DNA of 64,000 nt, from contig NZ_JAQISN010000002.1 in NCBI RefSeq assembly GCF_037450285.1, forward strand, positions 755,183-819,182, in the 5' to 3' direction. The notes beneath the pieces were generated by a model. That model made no database searches. It was not told where the DNA came from and saw only the letters and a list, made by a program, of their open reading frames with translations. The translations under genes and the position numbers were made by a program. Origin of the DNA: Erwinia sp. SLM-02. Its GTDB lineage: Bacteria; Pseudomonadota; Gammaproteobacteria; Enterobacterales; Enterobacteriaceae. Shown in pieces: positions 16,559-25,434 of this stretch (its first letter is position 1; each line of letters begins with the position of its first letter).

Positions 16559-17911
16559 ATGTCCCAGAATTTAATCGTGGCGAAATTTGGTGGCACCAGC
16601 GTTGCCGACTTTGCCGCTATGAACCGCAGCGCCGATGTGGTGTTATCCAATCCTGACGTTCGTCTGGTGGTCCTTTCCGCCTCTGCGGGCGTAACCAATC
16701 TGCTCGTTTCCCTGGCTGAAGGCCAGCCGCTGGAGCAGCGCGCCGCGGTGCTGGACGATATTCGTCGTATTCAGTACGCCATTCTTGATGAACTCAAGCA
16801 GAGCCAGGTGATCCGTGAAGAGATCGACCGCATGCTGGACAATATTGCCACGCTGGCCGAAGGGGCCGCGCTGGCGACCTCTGCCGCCCTGACCGACGAA
16901 CTGGTCAGCCACGGCGAGCTGATGTCTACCCTGCTGTTCGTGGAAATTCTGCGTGAGCGCGACGTTACCGCCGAGTGGTTTGACGTGCGTAAAGTGATGC
17001 GCACCACCGACCGCTTTGGCCGCGCCGAGCCGGAAGTGGCCACGCTGGCCGAACTGGCTGCCGCGCAGCTTAAACCGCGTATTGCCGAAGCGCTGATCGT
17101 CACCCAGGGCTTTATCGGCAGCGAAGAAAAGGGCCGTACCACCACGCTGGGCCGCGGCGGCAGTGATTATACCGCCGCGCTGCTGGGCGAAGCGCTGCAT
17201 GCCGGCCGTGTGGATATCTGGACCGACGTTCCAGGCATCTACACCACCGACCCGCGCGTGGTACCTGCCGCGAAGCGCATTGATGTAATTACCTTCGAAG
17301 AAGCCTCAGAAATGGCCACCTTCGGCGCGAAAATTCTGCATCCGGCCACGCTGCTGCCTGCGGTGCGTAGCGACATTCCGGTGTTTGTCGGTTCCAGCAA
17401 GGATCCGTCTGCGGGCGGCACCATGGTGAGCAACAAAACCCAGAATCCCCCGCTGTTCCGCGCGCTGGCGCTGCGCCGTAAGCAGACTCTGCTGACGCTG
17501 ACCAGCCTTAACATGCTGCACGCCCGCGGCTTCCTCGCCGAAGTCTTCAACATCCTGGCGCGTCACAATATCTCCGTTGATCTGATCACCACCTCCGAAG
17601 TGAGCGTGGCGCTGACGCTGGATACCACCGGTTCCACCTCAACCGGCGACAGCCTGCTGACCCAGGCGCTGCTGACCGAGCTTTCCTCGCTGTGCCGCGT
17701 GGAAGTGGAAGAGAATCTGGCGCTGGTCGCCATTATCGGTAACGAGCTTTCCAAAGCCTGCGGCGTCGGTAAAGACGTCTTCAGCGTGCTGGAGCCGTTC
17801 AGCCTGCGCCTGATCTGCTACGGGGCCAGCAGCTACAACCTGTGCTTCCTGGTGCCGGGCCAGGATGCTGAACAGGTGGTGCAGGCGCTGCACCGCAACC
17901 TGTTCGAGTAA
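16559..17911 (+). CDS. lysC: lysine-sensitive aspartokinase III LysC
   Basis: Phosphorylates aspartate, the first step towards lysine, threonine and methionine; asd, which takes the next step, lies about 15 kb away in this window. It has 450 residues (E. coli 449). The kinase domain opens with VAKFGGTSVAD (7-17) and carries TTLGRGGSDYTAALLGEAL and WTDVPGIYTTDPR. Two ACT domains follow from about residue 315 (RGFLAEVFNILARHNISVDLITTSEVSVALTL; LALVAIIGNELS), which bind lysine for feedback inhibition. Its expression is additionally set by the riboswitch just upstream. Confidence 0.98.
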   Translation: MSQNLIVAKFGGTSVADFAAMNRSADVVLSNPDVRLVVLSASAGVTNLLVSLAEGQPLEQRAAVLDDIRRIQYAILDELKQSQVIREEIDRMLDNIATLAEGAALATSAALTDELVSHGELMSTLLFVEILRERDVTAEWFDVRKVMRTTDRFGRAEPEVATLAELAAAQLKPRIAEALIVTQGFIGSEEKGRTTTLGRGGSDYTAALLGEALHAGRVDIWTDVPGIYTTDPRVVPAAKRIDVITFEEASEMATFGAKILHPATLLPAVRSDIPVFVGSSKDPSAGGTMVSNKTQNPPLFRALALRRKQTLLTLTSLNMLHARGFLAEVFNILARHNISVDLITTSEVSVALTLDTTGSTSTGDSLLTQALLTELSSLCRVEVEENLALVAIIGNELSKACGVGKDVFSVLEPFSLRLICYGASSYNLCFLVPGQDAEQVVQALHRNLFE

Positions 17912-17918
17912 CCTCTCA

Positions 17919-17956
17919 TCGGGCCAGTGACCGCTGGCCCGACACCCCTTTTTTTT
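17919..17956 (+). terminator. lysC terminator
   Basis: 9-bp stem TCGGGCCAG/CTGGCCCGA followed, after a short spacer, by eight T, starting 8 bp after lysC. 17957-18148 between here and the next gene shows no further feature I can name. Confidence 0.85.
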
Positions 17957-18148
17957 GATGCTATGATGCGGCGGGCCGTCTTTTCCTCGTTCCGGTGAGT
18001 ACGGCTGTGCTATGGCAATTTTTCAGATAAATAACACAACATTAAACGCCCACCTATCCTCTCGGTGACGGCCGGCGGAACATCGCTGCCGGTTTACGAA
18101 TCAGCTTATGCCGCAGGGGATATCAAGGGATTAAAAGGATGCTTTTCT

Positions 18149-19072
18149 ATGCTTGCTACCGTTACCCGACTGTTCCCCCTCTGGGCAGTCCTGCTCTCCG
18201 TCGCCGCCTATTACACGCCGACCACCTTTACCGGCATCGGGCCTTACGTCACTTATCTGCTGATGCTGATTATGTTCGGCATGGGCGTGACGCTAAACAT
18301 TGATGATTTCAAGCGCGTGCTGACCCGCCCGGCCCCGGTCATCGCCGGCACCTTCCTGCACTATCTGGTCATGCCGCTGGCGGCATGGGCGCTGGCAAAA
18401 CTGTTCAATATGCCGCCTGACCTTTCAGCCGGGATGATCCTGGTGGGCAGCGTGGCGAGCGGCACGGCGTCAAACGTCATGATCTATCTGGCGAAGGGCG
18501 ACGTTGCGCTGTCGGTGACTATTTCTTCCGTCTCCGCGCTGGTTGGCGTCTTCGCCACCCCGCTGCTGACCAAGTTCTACGTGGATACGCATATTCAGGT
18601 AGACGTGGTGGGTATGCTGCTGAGCATCGTGAAAATCGTGGTGGTGCCGATTGGCCTGGGTCTGATTATCCATCACACCCTGAACGGCGTGGTGAAGCGC
18701 GTTGAGCCGTATCTACCGGCGTTTTCGATGGTGTGTATTCTGCTGATTATCAGCGCGGTGGTGGCGGGCAGCCAGAGCTTCATCGGCTCGGTCGGTCTGG
18801 TGGTGATTATCGCGGTGATCCTGCATAACGCCATTGGCCTGCTGGGCGGCTACTGGGGCGGCAAGCTGTTTGGCTTTGATGAGTCCACCTGCCGCACGCT
18901 GGCGCTGGAAGTGGGGATGCAGAACTCCGGTCTGGCGGCAACGCTGGGCAAGCTGTACTTCTCCCCGCTGGCGGCACTGCCGGGCGCACTGTTCTCGGTC
19001 TGGCACAACCTGTCCGGTTCGCTGCTGGCCGGCTACTGGTCAGGTAAAACGATTAAAGACAAGAAGAAGTAA
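18149..19072 (+). CDS. bile acid:sodium symporter (BASS) family transporter, PanS-like
   Basis: Inner-membrane transporter of the BASS fold, 307 residues and about ten helices. Typical family segments are LMLIMFGMGVTLNIDDFKRVLTRP (about 38-61), the crossover motif VGSVASGTASNVMIYLAKGDVALS, and LALEVGMQNSGLAATL (E-x-G-x-Q-N). The nearest characterised relatives I recall are PanS-type pantothenate-precursor transporters, but the substrate cannot be read from sequence. ATG at 18149 has AAAGGA about 9 nt upstream; a frame open from 18065 gives a non-membrane extension and is not used. It is monocistronic and converges on glpR. Confidence 0.85.
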   Translation: MLATVTRLFPLWAVLLSVAAYYTPTTFTGIGPYVTYLLMLIMFGMGVTLNIDDFKRVLTRPAPVIAGTFLHYLVMPLAAWALAKLFNMPPDLSAGMILVGSVASGTASNVMIYLAKGDVALSVTISSVSALVGVFATPLLTKFYVDTHIQVDVVGMLLSIVKIVVVPIGLGLIIHHTLNGVVKRVEPYLPAFSMVCILLIISAVVAGSQSFIGSVGLVVIIAVILHNAIGLLGGYWGGKLFGFDESTCRTLALEVGMQNSGLAATLGKLYFSPLAALPGALFSVWHNLSGSLLAGYWSGKTIKDKKK

Positions 19073-19086
19073 CGCCCTTCAGAACG

Positions 19087-19111
19087 GGCCACTCTCCGGG
19101 TGAGAGTGGCC
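19087..19111. terminator. hairpin between converging panS-like gene and glpR
   Basis: A perfect 10-bp stem GGCCACTCTC/GAGAGTGGCC with a 5-nt loop, 14 bp after the transporter gene and 29 bp after glpR on the other strand. There is no proper T-run, so termination strength is uncertain. Confidence 0.5.
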
Positions 19112-19140
19112 TGCTTCCGCATCATCCCTTCGCTGCCCGG

Positions 19141-19899
19141 TCAGCACAGCTCCAGATGGACCTCATGCTGCTCAATGGTTTTCATAATTTCCGGCGGCGG
19201 TGCTTCATCGGTAAACAGATAATCAATCAGATTCATACTGCCCAGATTCACCATCGCGTTACGGCCGAATTTGGAGTGATCCGCCACCAGCATCACGCAG
19301 CGTGAATTCTCAATAATCGCCCGCTTGGTGCGAACTTCGTGATAGTCAAAGTCCAGCAGTGAACCGTCCAGATCGATACCGCTAATGCCCAGAATGCCGT
19401 AATCGAGGCGGAACTGAGAAATATAGTCCAGCGTCGCCTCTCCCATAATCCCGCCGTCGCGGGTGCGCACTTCGCCCCCGGCGAGGATCAGGCGGAAATC
19501 GGGCTTGGCCATCAGCAAGACCGCCACGTTCAGGTTGTTGGTGACGATGCGCAGATTGTTGTGGTTCATCAGCGCGTGGGCTACCGCTTCGGGCGTGGTA
19601 CCGATATCGATAAACAGCGACGCGCCGTCGGGGATCTGGCTGGCAACCCGCTGGGCGATACGCGCTTTCTCCGCAGACCACATCATCTTGCGGTCCTGCC
19701 AGGCGGTATTTTCCGAACTGGACGGCAGCGCGGCACCGCCGTGATGGCGATGAATTTTATTCTGCTCGGCCAGATCGTTTAAATCACGGCGAATGGTTTG
19801 TGGACTGACGGCAAAATGCTCCACCAGCTCTTCGGTACTGACATAACCCTGGCGACGTACCAGATCGATAATCGCGTCATGACGCTGTGTCTGCTTCAA
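19141..19899 (-). CDS. glpR: glycerol-3-phosphate regulon repressor GlpR
   Basis: DeoR-family repressor released by glycerol-3-phosphate. It has 252 residues, the E. coli length. The winged helix-turn-helix (VSTEELVEHFAVSPQTIRRDLNDL, about 20-43) and the effector domain (LFIDIGTTPEAVAHAL, VTNNLNVAVLL, LAGGEVRTRDGGIMG, DHSKFGR) are complete. The only start giving the E. coli N-terminus (KQTQRH) is a TTG at 19899, with a GGGGGAA Shine-Dalgarno; no in-frame ATG fits. A rare start would lower GlpR output. It is last in glpE-glpG-glpR, 14 bp after glpG. Confidence 0.94.
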   Translation of the reverse strand: MKQTQRHDAIIDLVRRQGYVSTEELVEHFAVSPQTIRRDLNDLAEQNKIHRHHGGAALPSSSENTAWQDRKMMWSAEKARIAQRVASQIPDGASLFIDIGTTPEAVAHALMNHNNLRIVTNNLNVAVLLMAKPDFRLILAGGEVRTRDGGIMGEATLDYISQFRLDYGILGISGIDLDGSLLDFDYHEVRTKRAIIENSRCVMLVADHSKFGRNAMVNLGSMNLIDYLFTDEAPPPEIMKTIEQHEVHLELC

Positions 19900-19913
19900 A
19901 AGAGTTCCCCCTG

Positions 19914-20744
19914 TTATCGTTTTTTCTGGCGGGTATCGACAAATGCCATAGCCAGTCCCACCAGCAGCCCGGCGACGTGGCTCGGCAGACCGGTATTGGC
20001 TCCAAATACGCCGGTGGCTTCCAGTATCACCCACACGACAAATAGCCCCATCAGACCGCCGCCGATATTCAGCGGGCTGCGCTCGTCACGAAGCGAATGC
20101 AGCCAGGCATAGGCGATCAGCGCATGGTCAACGCCCGACAGCCCGCCAAACCAGAAGCCGTTAAAGCGGGACTGGGCAAAACCGCACAGCAGCGCTGAAA
20201 TCAGCGCGATGGTAAACAGCTTGCCGCTGCCGAGCTGTTTTTCGATGCGGCCCCCGACGTAAAACCACCACAGCAGGTTAATCAGCAGCGCCAGCAGTGA
20301 GAAGTTCATCAGCACGTGGCTGAACCAGCGCCACACCTGGAAATGCTGCATGCTGTCTTTTGGCCAGCCGAGCCAGGCGATTGCCTGCGCATAGCCGCCC
20401 ATCGCAATCAGCAGATAAACCAGCACCGACAAGATGCTGACGATAATCGTGACCGGCCCGGCCATCTCTTTCATTCTCACCATCAGCGGTGGTCCGGGAG
20501 GGCTGACATACTTAATGCCGCTGTCGGTGTTTTCGGTTTTCCAGCTGGCCGCCTGGTAACGGGGGTGATCCGGCTCGCGAATAAACTGGTTGAGTTCGTT
20601 TTCGACCACGCTTAACTGAGATTCATCATCCAGCCACAGCGTATAGCCGCCTTCCTGTTCAATACGCAGCGTAATGCCGCGCGTTGCCATGTAGTCAACA
20701 AACGCCTGCGCCAGGCGCAGATGGGTAAATTGGGTGATGCGCAT
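19914..20744 (-). CDS. glpG: rhomboid intramembrane serine protease GlpG
   Basis: Inner-membrane rhomboid, 276 residues like E. coli GlpG, with an N-terminal cytoplasmic domain (1-90) and six helices. The catalytic dyad is present: Ser203 in GLSG and His256 in SHVAGL (E. coli S201, H254), as are the L1-loop Trp-Arg (138-139) and Asn156 (N154). Three neighbours differ: E. coli H150 is Ala152, H145 is Asn147 and Y205 is His207. H150 helps form the oxyanion hole and Y205 packs on the catalytic histidine, so activity or specificity may be altered. It lies 98 bp after glpE, in glpEGR. Confidence 0.93.
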   Translation of the reverse strand: MRITQFTHLRLAQAFVDYMATRGITLRIEQEGGYTLWLDDESQLSVVENELNQFIREPDHPRYQAASWKTENTDSGIKYVSPPGPPLMVRMKEMAGPVTIIVSILSVLVYLLIAMGGYAQAIAWLGWPKDSMQHFQVWRWFSHVLMNFSLLALLINLLWWFYVGGRIEKQLGSGKLFTIALISALLCGFAQSRFNGFWFGGLSGVDHALIAYAWLHSLRDERSPLNIGGGLMGLFVVWVILEATGVFGANTGLPSHVAGLLVGLAMAFVDTRQKKR

Positions 20745-20842
20745 AATAGAAGGCAGATTCCCTGTGGATTAAAACGAGAGCGGCAGTATACCCCGTCACA
20801 CCCGGGCGTGCAGGATTGGGGGACGATAGCGCCGCAGGTCGG

Positions 20843-21172
20843 TTAGCGAACGCCAGATTCTGTCTGCTGCGGAAACGCGGCGTGCCACGCATCAAAGCCA
20901 CCGTCGATGCTGTAAGCCTCAGCAAATCCCTGATTCAGCAGATACTGGGCCGCGCCCTTGCTGCTGTTGCCGTGATAGCACATCACCAGCACCGAACCGC
21001 TCAGATCGGCGGCGGCCATCAGGGCGGGCAGCGAGTCGTTGGTCAGGTGGAAAGCACCGGTCGCATGCGCCGCGGAGAAGCTTTGCGGATCGCGGATATC
21101 AACCAGCAGGGTTTTGCCGTCGGCCAGTTTCTGCCGGGCTTCCTGGACGTTGATACACTCAAATTGTTCCAT
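20843..21172 (-). CDS. glpE: thiosulfate sulfurtransferase GlpE
   Basis: Single-domain rhodanese, 109 residues (E. coli 108), cytoplasmic, transferring sulfane sulfur from thiosulfate to cyanide or thioredoxin in vitro. The active-site loop CYHGNSS (Cys65) is intact and is identical to the E. coli loop; LLVDIRDPQSFSAAHATGAFHL is the N-terminal rhodanese signature and GGFDAWHAAFP the C-terminal one. It is the first gene of glpEGR, divergent from glpD. Confidence 0.95.
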   Translation of the reverse strand: MEQFECINVQEARQKLADGKTLLVDIRDPQSFSAAHATGAFHLTNDSLPALMAAADLSGSVLVMCYHGNSSKGAAQYLLNQGFAEAYSIDGGFDAWHAAFPQQTESGVR

Positions 21173-21278
21173 GGTGGGGTCTCGTTAAAATTCGTCAGAT
21201 AATCCCTATTGTAGCCTGAAGCGGGTAGGCGATAACCAGACATATCCTGAGTAATTTGCGTAATTGTTAAAGCAATTA

Positions 21279-21392
21279 TGTTACCTGCATCACGCATAAA
21301 TGTTTTTATCTGGTTAACGCTGGCGTCAATGTTGGTTTGCGATTAATATAATGCTCGAAAACGAACATTATTGAACGATTCCGAACATCGGA
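21279..21392. promoter_or_regulatory. glpD/glpE divergent control region: GlpR operators and CRP-type site
   Basis: AATGCTCG-AAAA-CGAACATT (21350-21369) is a near-perfect GlpR operator dyad; a second half-site pair, TTGAACGATTCCGAACATCG (21371-21390), follows directly, reaching almost to the glpD Shine-Dalgarno. Further upstream TGTTA-CCTGCA-TCACG (21279-21294) fits the CRP consensus at 8 of 10. The layout matches glpD of E. coli, which is repressed by GlpR and activated by CRP. Confidence 0.85.
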
Positions 21393-21401
21393 GGAGATGA
21401 C

Positions 21402-22907
21402 GTGGAAATCAAAGACCTGATCGTAATCGGCGGCGGCATTAACGGCGCGGGTATTGCAGCCGATGCAGCCGGACGCGGATTGTCGGTGCTGATGCTGGAG
21501 GCTCAAGACCTCGCCTGCGCTACCTCTTCCGCCAGTTCTAAATTAATCCACGGTGGCCTGCGCTATCTGGAACACTATGAATTCCGCCTGGTCAGCGAGG
21601 CGCTGGCCGAGCGTGAAGTGCTGCTCAAAATGGCTCCGCATATTGCCTTTCCGATGCGTTTCCGCCTGCCGCACCGCCCGCATCTGCGCCCGGCCTGGAT
21701 GATCCGTGTTGGTCTGTTTATGTACGATCACCTCGGAAAGCGTACCAGCCTGCCGGGAAGTAAAGGTTTGCGTTTTGGCGCAGAATCGGTGCTTAAACCT
21801 GAAATCGTGCGCGGTTTCGAATATTCCGACTGCTGGGTGGACGATGCGCGCCTGGTGGTGCTCAACGCCCAGGAGATTGAAAAGCGCGGCGGTGAAGTGC
21901 GTACCCGCACCCGCGTGACCAAAGCCTGGCGTGAAAACGGCCTGTGGACCGTGGAAGCCGAAGATATCGACAGCGGTAAAGTTTATACCTGGCAGGCAAA
22001 AGGCCTGGTTAACGCCGCCGGCCCGTGGGTGAAACAGCTGTTTGATGACGGACTCAAGCTGAAGTCCCCTTACGGCATCCGCCTGATTAAAGGCAGCCAT
22101 ATCGTGGTGCCACGCGTCCATACCCAGAAACAGGCCTACATTCTGCAGAACGAAGACCATCGTATTGTGTTTGTGATCCCGTGGATGGATGAGTTCTCGA
22201 TCATCGGCACCACCGACGTCGAATATAAAGGCGATCCGAAGGACGTTAAAATTGACGATAACGAGATCGATTACCTGCTGAAGGTTTACAACGGCCACTT
22301 TAAGAAAACGCTGGCGAAGGACGATATCGTCTGGACCTATTCCGGCGTGCGTCCGCTGTGCGATGACGAGTCCGACTCTCCGCAGGCGATTACCCGCGAC
22401 TATACGCTGGACGTGCACGACGAGCAGGGCCAGGCGCCGCTGCTGTCGGTATTCGGCGGCAAACTGACCACCTACCGCAAGCTGGCCGAGCATGCGATGG
22501 AGAAGCTCAGCAAATATTATCCGGGCATCGGTGCCGCATGGACCAAAACCTGCGTACTGCCGGGCGGAGATTTTGCCGGAAGCCGTGAAGACTACGCGGC
22601 CAGCCTGCGTCGCCGCTATCCGTTTATCACCGAAGAGATGGCCCGTCACTATGCCCGCACCTACGGCAGCAACAGCGAGCTGTTCCTGAAAGAGGCGAAA
22701 AGCCTGGACGACCTGGGCGAGCTGTTTGGCCACCATTTCTACGAGGCGGAGCTGCGTTATCTGGTGCAGAAAGAGTGGGCACGCACCAAAGAAGATGCTA
22801 TCTGGCGCCGGACTAAAGAGGGTATGTGGCTGAACGAGCAGCAGCAGGCGCGCGTTAGCGAATGGCTGGAACAGCACGCGAAACCGGTACTGTCGCTGGC
22901 CTCCTGA
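21402..22907 (+). CDS. glpD: aerobic glycerol-3-phosphate dehydrogenase GlpD
   Basis: Peripheral inner-membrane flavoenzyme that oxidises sn-glycerol-3-phosphate to dihydroxyacetone phosphate and passes electrons to ubiquinone. It has 501 residues as in E. coli. It starts with the FAD-binding IVIGGGINGAGIAADAAGRG, followed by ACATSSASSKLIHGGLRYLEHYEF and the substrate region TYSGVRPLCDDESDSPQAITRDY. The start is GTG at 21402 with GGAGGAG about 8 nt upstream. It is monocistronic between the GlpR operators and a bidirectional terminator. Confidence 0.98.
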   Translation: MEIKDLIVIGGGINGAGIAADAAGRGLSVLMLEAQDLACATSSASSKLIHGGLRYLEHYEFRLVSEALAEREVLLKMAPHIAFPMRFRLPHRPHLRPAWMIRVGLFMYDHLGKRTSLPGSKGLRFGAESVLKPEIVRGFEYSDCWVDDARLVVLNAQEIEKRGGEVRTRTRVTKAWRENGLWTVEAEDIDSGKVYTWQAKGLVNAAGPWVKQLFDDGLKLKSPYGIRLIKGSHIVVPRVHTQKQAYILQNEDHRIVFVIPWMDEFSIIGTTDVEYKGDPKDVKIDDNEIDYLLKVYNGHFKKTLAKDDIVWTYSGVRPLCDDESDSPQAITRDYTLDVHDEQGQAPLLSVFGGKLTTYRKLAEHAMEKLSKYYPGIGAAWTKTCVLPGGDFAGSREDYAASLRRRYPFITEEMARHYARTYGSNSELFLKEAKSLDDLGELFGHHFYEAELRYLVQKEWARTKEDAIWRRTKEGMWLNEQQQARVSEWLEQHAKPVLSLAS

Positions 22908-22918
22908 TCGCTACAAAC

Positions 22919-22954
22919 AAAAGGGCGATCGCCAGACAGCGGTCGCCCTTTTCT
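22919..22954. terminator. bidirectional terminator between glpD and glgP
   Basis: AAGGGCGATCGC...GCGGTCGCCCTT forms a long stem (22921-22950) with one G-T wobble, followed by TTTTC on the plus strand and TTTTGTTTG on the minus strand. It serves both converging transcripts. Confidence 0.88.
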
Positions 22955-22966
22955 TTCACTCACGGC

Positions 22967-25414
22967 CTACAGACGGATGGGCTGGATCCCCCAGATTTCG
23001 TCCGCATACTCCTGAATGGTGCGATCCGAAGAGAAGTATCCCATGCCGGCGATATTTATCAGCGTCCGTCGCGTCCACTCGTCCTTATTGCGATAAAGTT
23101 TATCCACCTTATCCTGGGTATCGACATAGCTGCGGTAATCCGCCAGCAGCTGATAGTGATCGCCGAGGTTAACCAGTGAATCAAAAATATTACGGTAGCG
23201 ATTTGGCTCCTGCGGGCTGAACGTTCCGGTGGCGATCTGCGTCAGCACCTGATGCAGCTCCGCGTCCTGCTCATAGTATTTGTGCGGGCTGTAGCCATTG
23301 TTACGCAGCGCCTCGACCTGCGGCGTGGTGTTGCCGAAGATAAAGATATTCTCTTCCCCCACGTGCTCCTGCATCTCGACGTTAGCGCCGTCCAGCGTGC
23401 CGATGGTCAGCGCGCCGTTCAGGGCAAACTTCATATTACTGGTGCCGGAGGCTTCCGTGCCGGCCAGCGAGATCTGCTCGGAGAGATCGGCCGCCGGAAT
23501 GATGATCTGCGCCAGGCTGACGCCGTAGTTAGGAATAAACACCACCTTCAGCCGGTTCTTCACCTGCGGGTCGCTGTTAATCACCGTTGCCACATCGTTA
23601 ATCAGATGAATGATGTGCTTGGCCATGTAGTAAGCGGAGGCGGCTTTACCGGCGAAGATGCAGACGCGCGGCACCCACTCGGCATCCGGGTCCGCTTTGA
23701 TGCGGTTGTAGCGGGTGATCACGTGCAGGACATTCAACAGCTGCCGCTTGTATTCGTGTATGCGCTTGATCTGCACGTCGAACATGGCGTGAGGATCCAC
23801 CACGATATCCAGCTTCTGGGCGATAAATACCGCCAGCCGTTTTTTATTCGCCAGTTTGGCATCGCGAATTTTGCTAATGAAATTTGGATAATCAATATGC
23901 TGCTTCAGCTCTTCAAGCTGGCTGAGCTCGGTGCGCCAGGTGCGGCCAATCGCCTCATCCAGCACGCCGGACAAGGACGGGTTAGCCAGCGCCAGCCAGC
24001 GGCGCGGCGTCACGCCATTGGTTTTATTACAGAAGCGCCCCGGGAAGAGTTTAGCGAAATCAGCAAACAGCGACTGCACCATCAGGTTAGAGTGCAGCTC
24101 TGAGACACCGTTAACCTTGTGGCTCACCACCACCGCCAGCCAGGCCATACGCACTTTGCGGCCGTTATTTTCATCGATAATAGAAATACGCGACAGCAGC
24201 TCCCAGTCCTCCGGGTACTGATCCTGAATGGTTTTCAGGAAGTAGTCGTTAATCTCAAAGATAATCTGCAGGTGGCGCGGCAGGATCTTGCCAATCATAT
24301 CCACCGGCCACGTTTCCAGCGCTTCCTGCATCAGCGTGTGGTTGGTGTAGGAAAACACCTGGCAGGCCACGCCGAACGCGTCATCCCAGCTGAATTTGCT
24401 CTCATCAATCAGCACGCGCATCAGCTCGGGGATGGCCAGCACCGGATGGGTATCATTCAGGTGGATGGCAATTTTATCCGCCAGATTGTCAAAGGTCTGA
24501 TGCATTGCCCAATGGCGATGAAGGATATCCTGCACCGTGGACGACACCAGGAAGTACTCCTGACGCAGACGCAGCTCCCGGCCCGAATACGTAGAATCAT
24601 CGGGGTACAGCACGCGGGACACGTTTTCCGAATGGTTTTTATCTTCCACCGCCGCGAAGTAATCACCCTGATTAAACTTGCCGAGGTTGATTTCGTTACT
24701 GGCCTGCGCGCCCCACAGCCGCAGGGTGTTGGTGGCATCGGTATCAAACCCGGGAATGATCTGATCGTAGGCCATCGCCAGCACTTCTTCCGTTTCTACC
24801 CAGCGCGAACGGCTGCCTTCCTGCTGAATACGGCCGCCGAAGCGCACCTTATAGCGGGTGTTGAAACGCTGAAACTCCCAGGGGTTGCCGTATTCCAGCC
24901 AGTAGTCCGGGGATTCCGCCTGCTGGCCGTCGACGATATTCTGCTTAAACATACCGTAGTCGTAGCGGATGCCGTAGCCGCGGCCAGGCAGTCCCAGCGT
25001 GGCGAGAGAATCCAGGAAGCAGGCCGCCAGGCGCCCCAGACCCCCGTTCCCCAGGCCCGGGTCGTTCTCTTCTTCGATCAGCTCTTCCAGGTCGAAGCCC
25101 ATCTCTTCCAGCGCCGTCTTCGCGTCTTCGTAAATCCCCATGGCCAGCAGCGCATTGGACAGGGTACGACCAACCAGAAACTCCATCGACAGGTAGTAAA
25201 CCTGCCGGACATCCTGCGACAGCTGGGCACGATTTGAACGCAGCCATCGCTCGACCATTCGGTCGCGTACCGCCAGTAATGTCGCGTTAAGCCACTCGTG
25301 TTTATTCGCAATCGACGGATCTTTACCAATGGTAAACATCAGCTTATAGGCAATTGAGTGCTTAAGTGCATCCACGCTGAGCGTCGGTGAGGCATAGGAG
25401 AAAGGTGCGTTCAT
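22967..25414 (-). CDS. glgP: glycogen phosphorylase GlgP
   Basis: Releases glucose-1-phosphate from glycogen ends; PLP-dependent. It has 815 residues, the E. coli length. Conserved segments include GLGNGGLGRLAACFLDSLATLGLPGRGYGIRYDYG (about 120-154), NDTHPVLAIPELMR, and the PLP-lysine signature EASGTSNMKFALNGALTIGTLDGANVE in the C-terminal third. It is the last gene of glgBXCAP, 20 bp after glgA. The terminator shared with glpD ends the operon. Confidence 0.98.
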   Translation of the reverse strand: MNAPFSYASPTLSVDALKHSIAYKLMFTIGKDPSIANKHEWLNATLLAVRDRMVERWLRSNRAQLSQDVRQVYYLSMEFLVGRTLSNALLAMGIYEDAKTALEEMGFDLEELIEEENDPGLGNGGLGRLAACFLDSLATLGLPGRGYGIRYDYGMFKQNIVDGQQAESPDYWLEYGNPWEFQRFNTRYKVRFGGRIQQEGSRSRWVETEEVLAMAYDQIIPGFDTDATNTLRLWGAQASNEINLGKFNQGDYFAAVEDKNHSENVSRVLYPDDSTYSGRELRLRQEYFLVSSTVQDILHRHWAMHQTFDNLADKIAIHLNDTHPVLAIPELMRVLIDESKFSWDDAFGVACQVFSYTNHTLMQEALETWPVDMIGKILPRHLQIIFEINDYFLKTIQDQYPEDWELLSRISIIDENNGRKVRMAWLAVVVSHKVNGVSELHSNLMVQSLFADFAKLFPGRFCNKTNGVTPRRWLALANPSLSGVLDEAIGRTWRTELSQLEELKQHIDYPNFISKIRDAKLANKKRLAVFIAQKLDIVVDPHAMFDVQIKRIHEYKRQLLNVLHVITRYNRIKADPDAEWVPRVCIFAGKAASAYYMAKHIIHLINDVATVINSDPQVKNRLKVVFIPNYGVSLAQIIIPAADLSEQISLAGTEASGTSNMKFALNGALTIGTLDGANVEMQEHVGEENIFIFGNTTPQVEALRNNGYSPHKYYEQDAELHQVLTQIATGTFSPQEPNRYRNIFDSLVNLGDHYQLLADYRSYVDTQDKVDKLYRNKDEWTRRTLINIAGMGYFSSDRTIQEYADEIWGIQPIRL

Positions 25415-25434
25415 ATCAGTTTCCCTTCGTCAGG

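Noticed and set aside
21543..22877. 444-codon frame antisense to glpD
   Set aside because: A shadow of a near-identical E. coli orthologue; no independent coding evidence.
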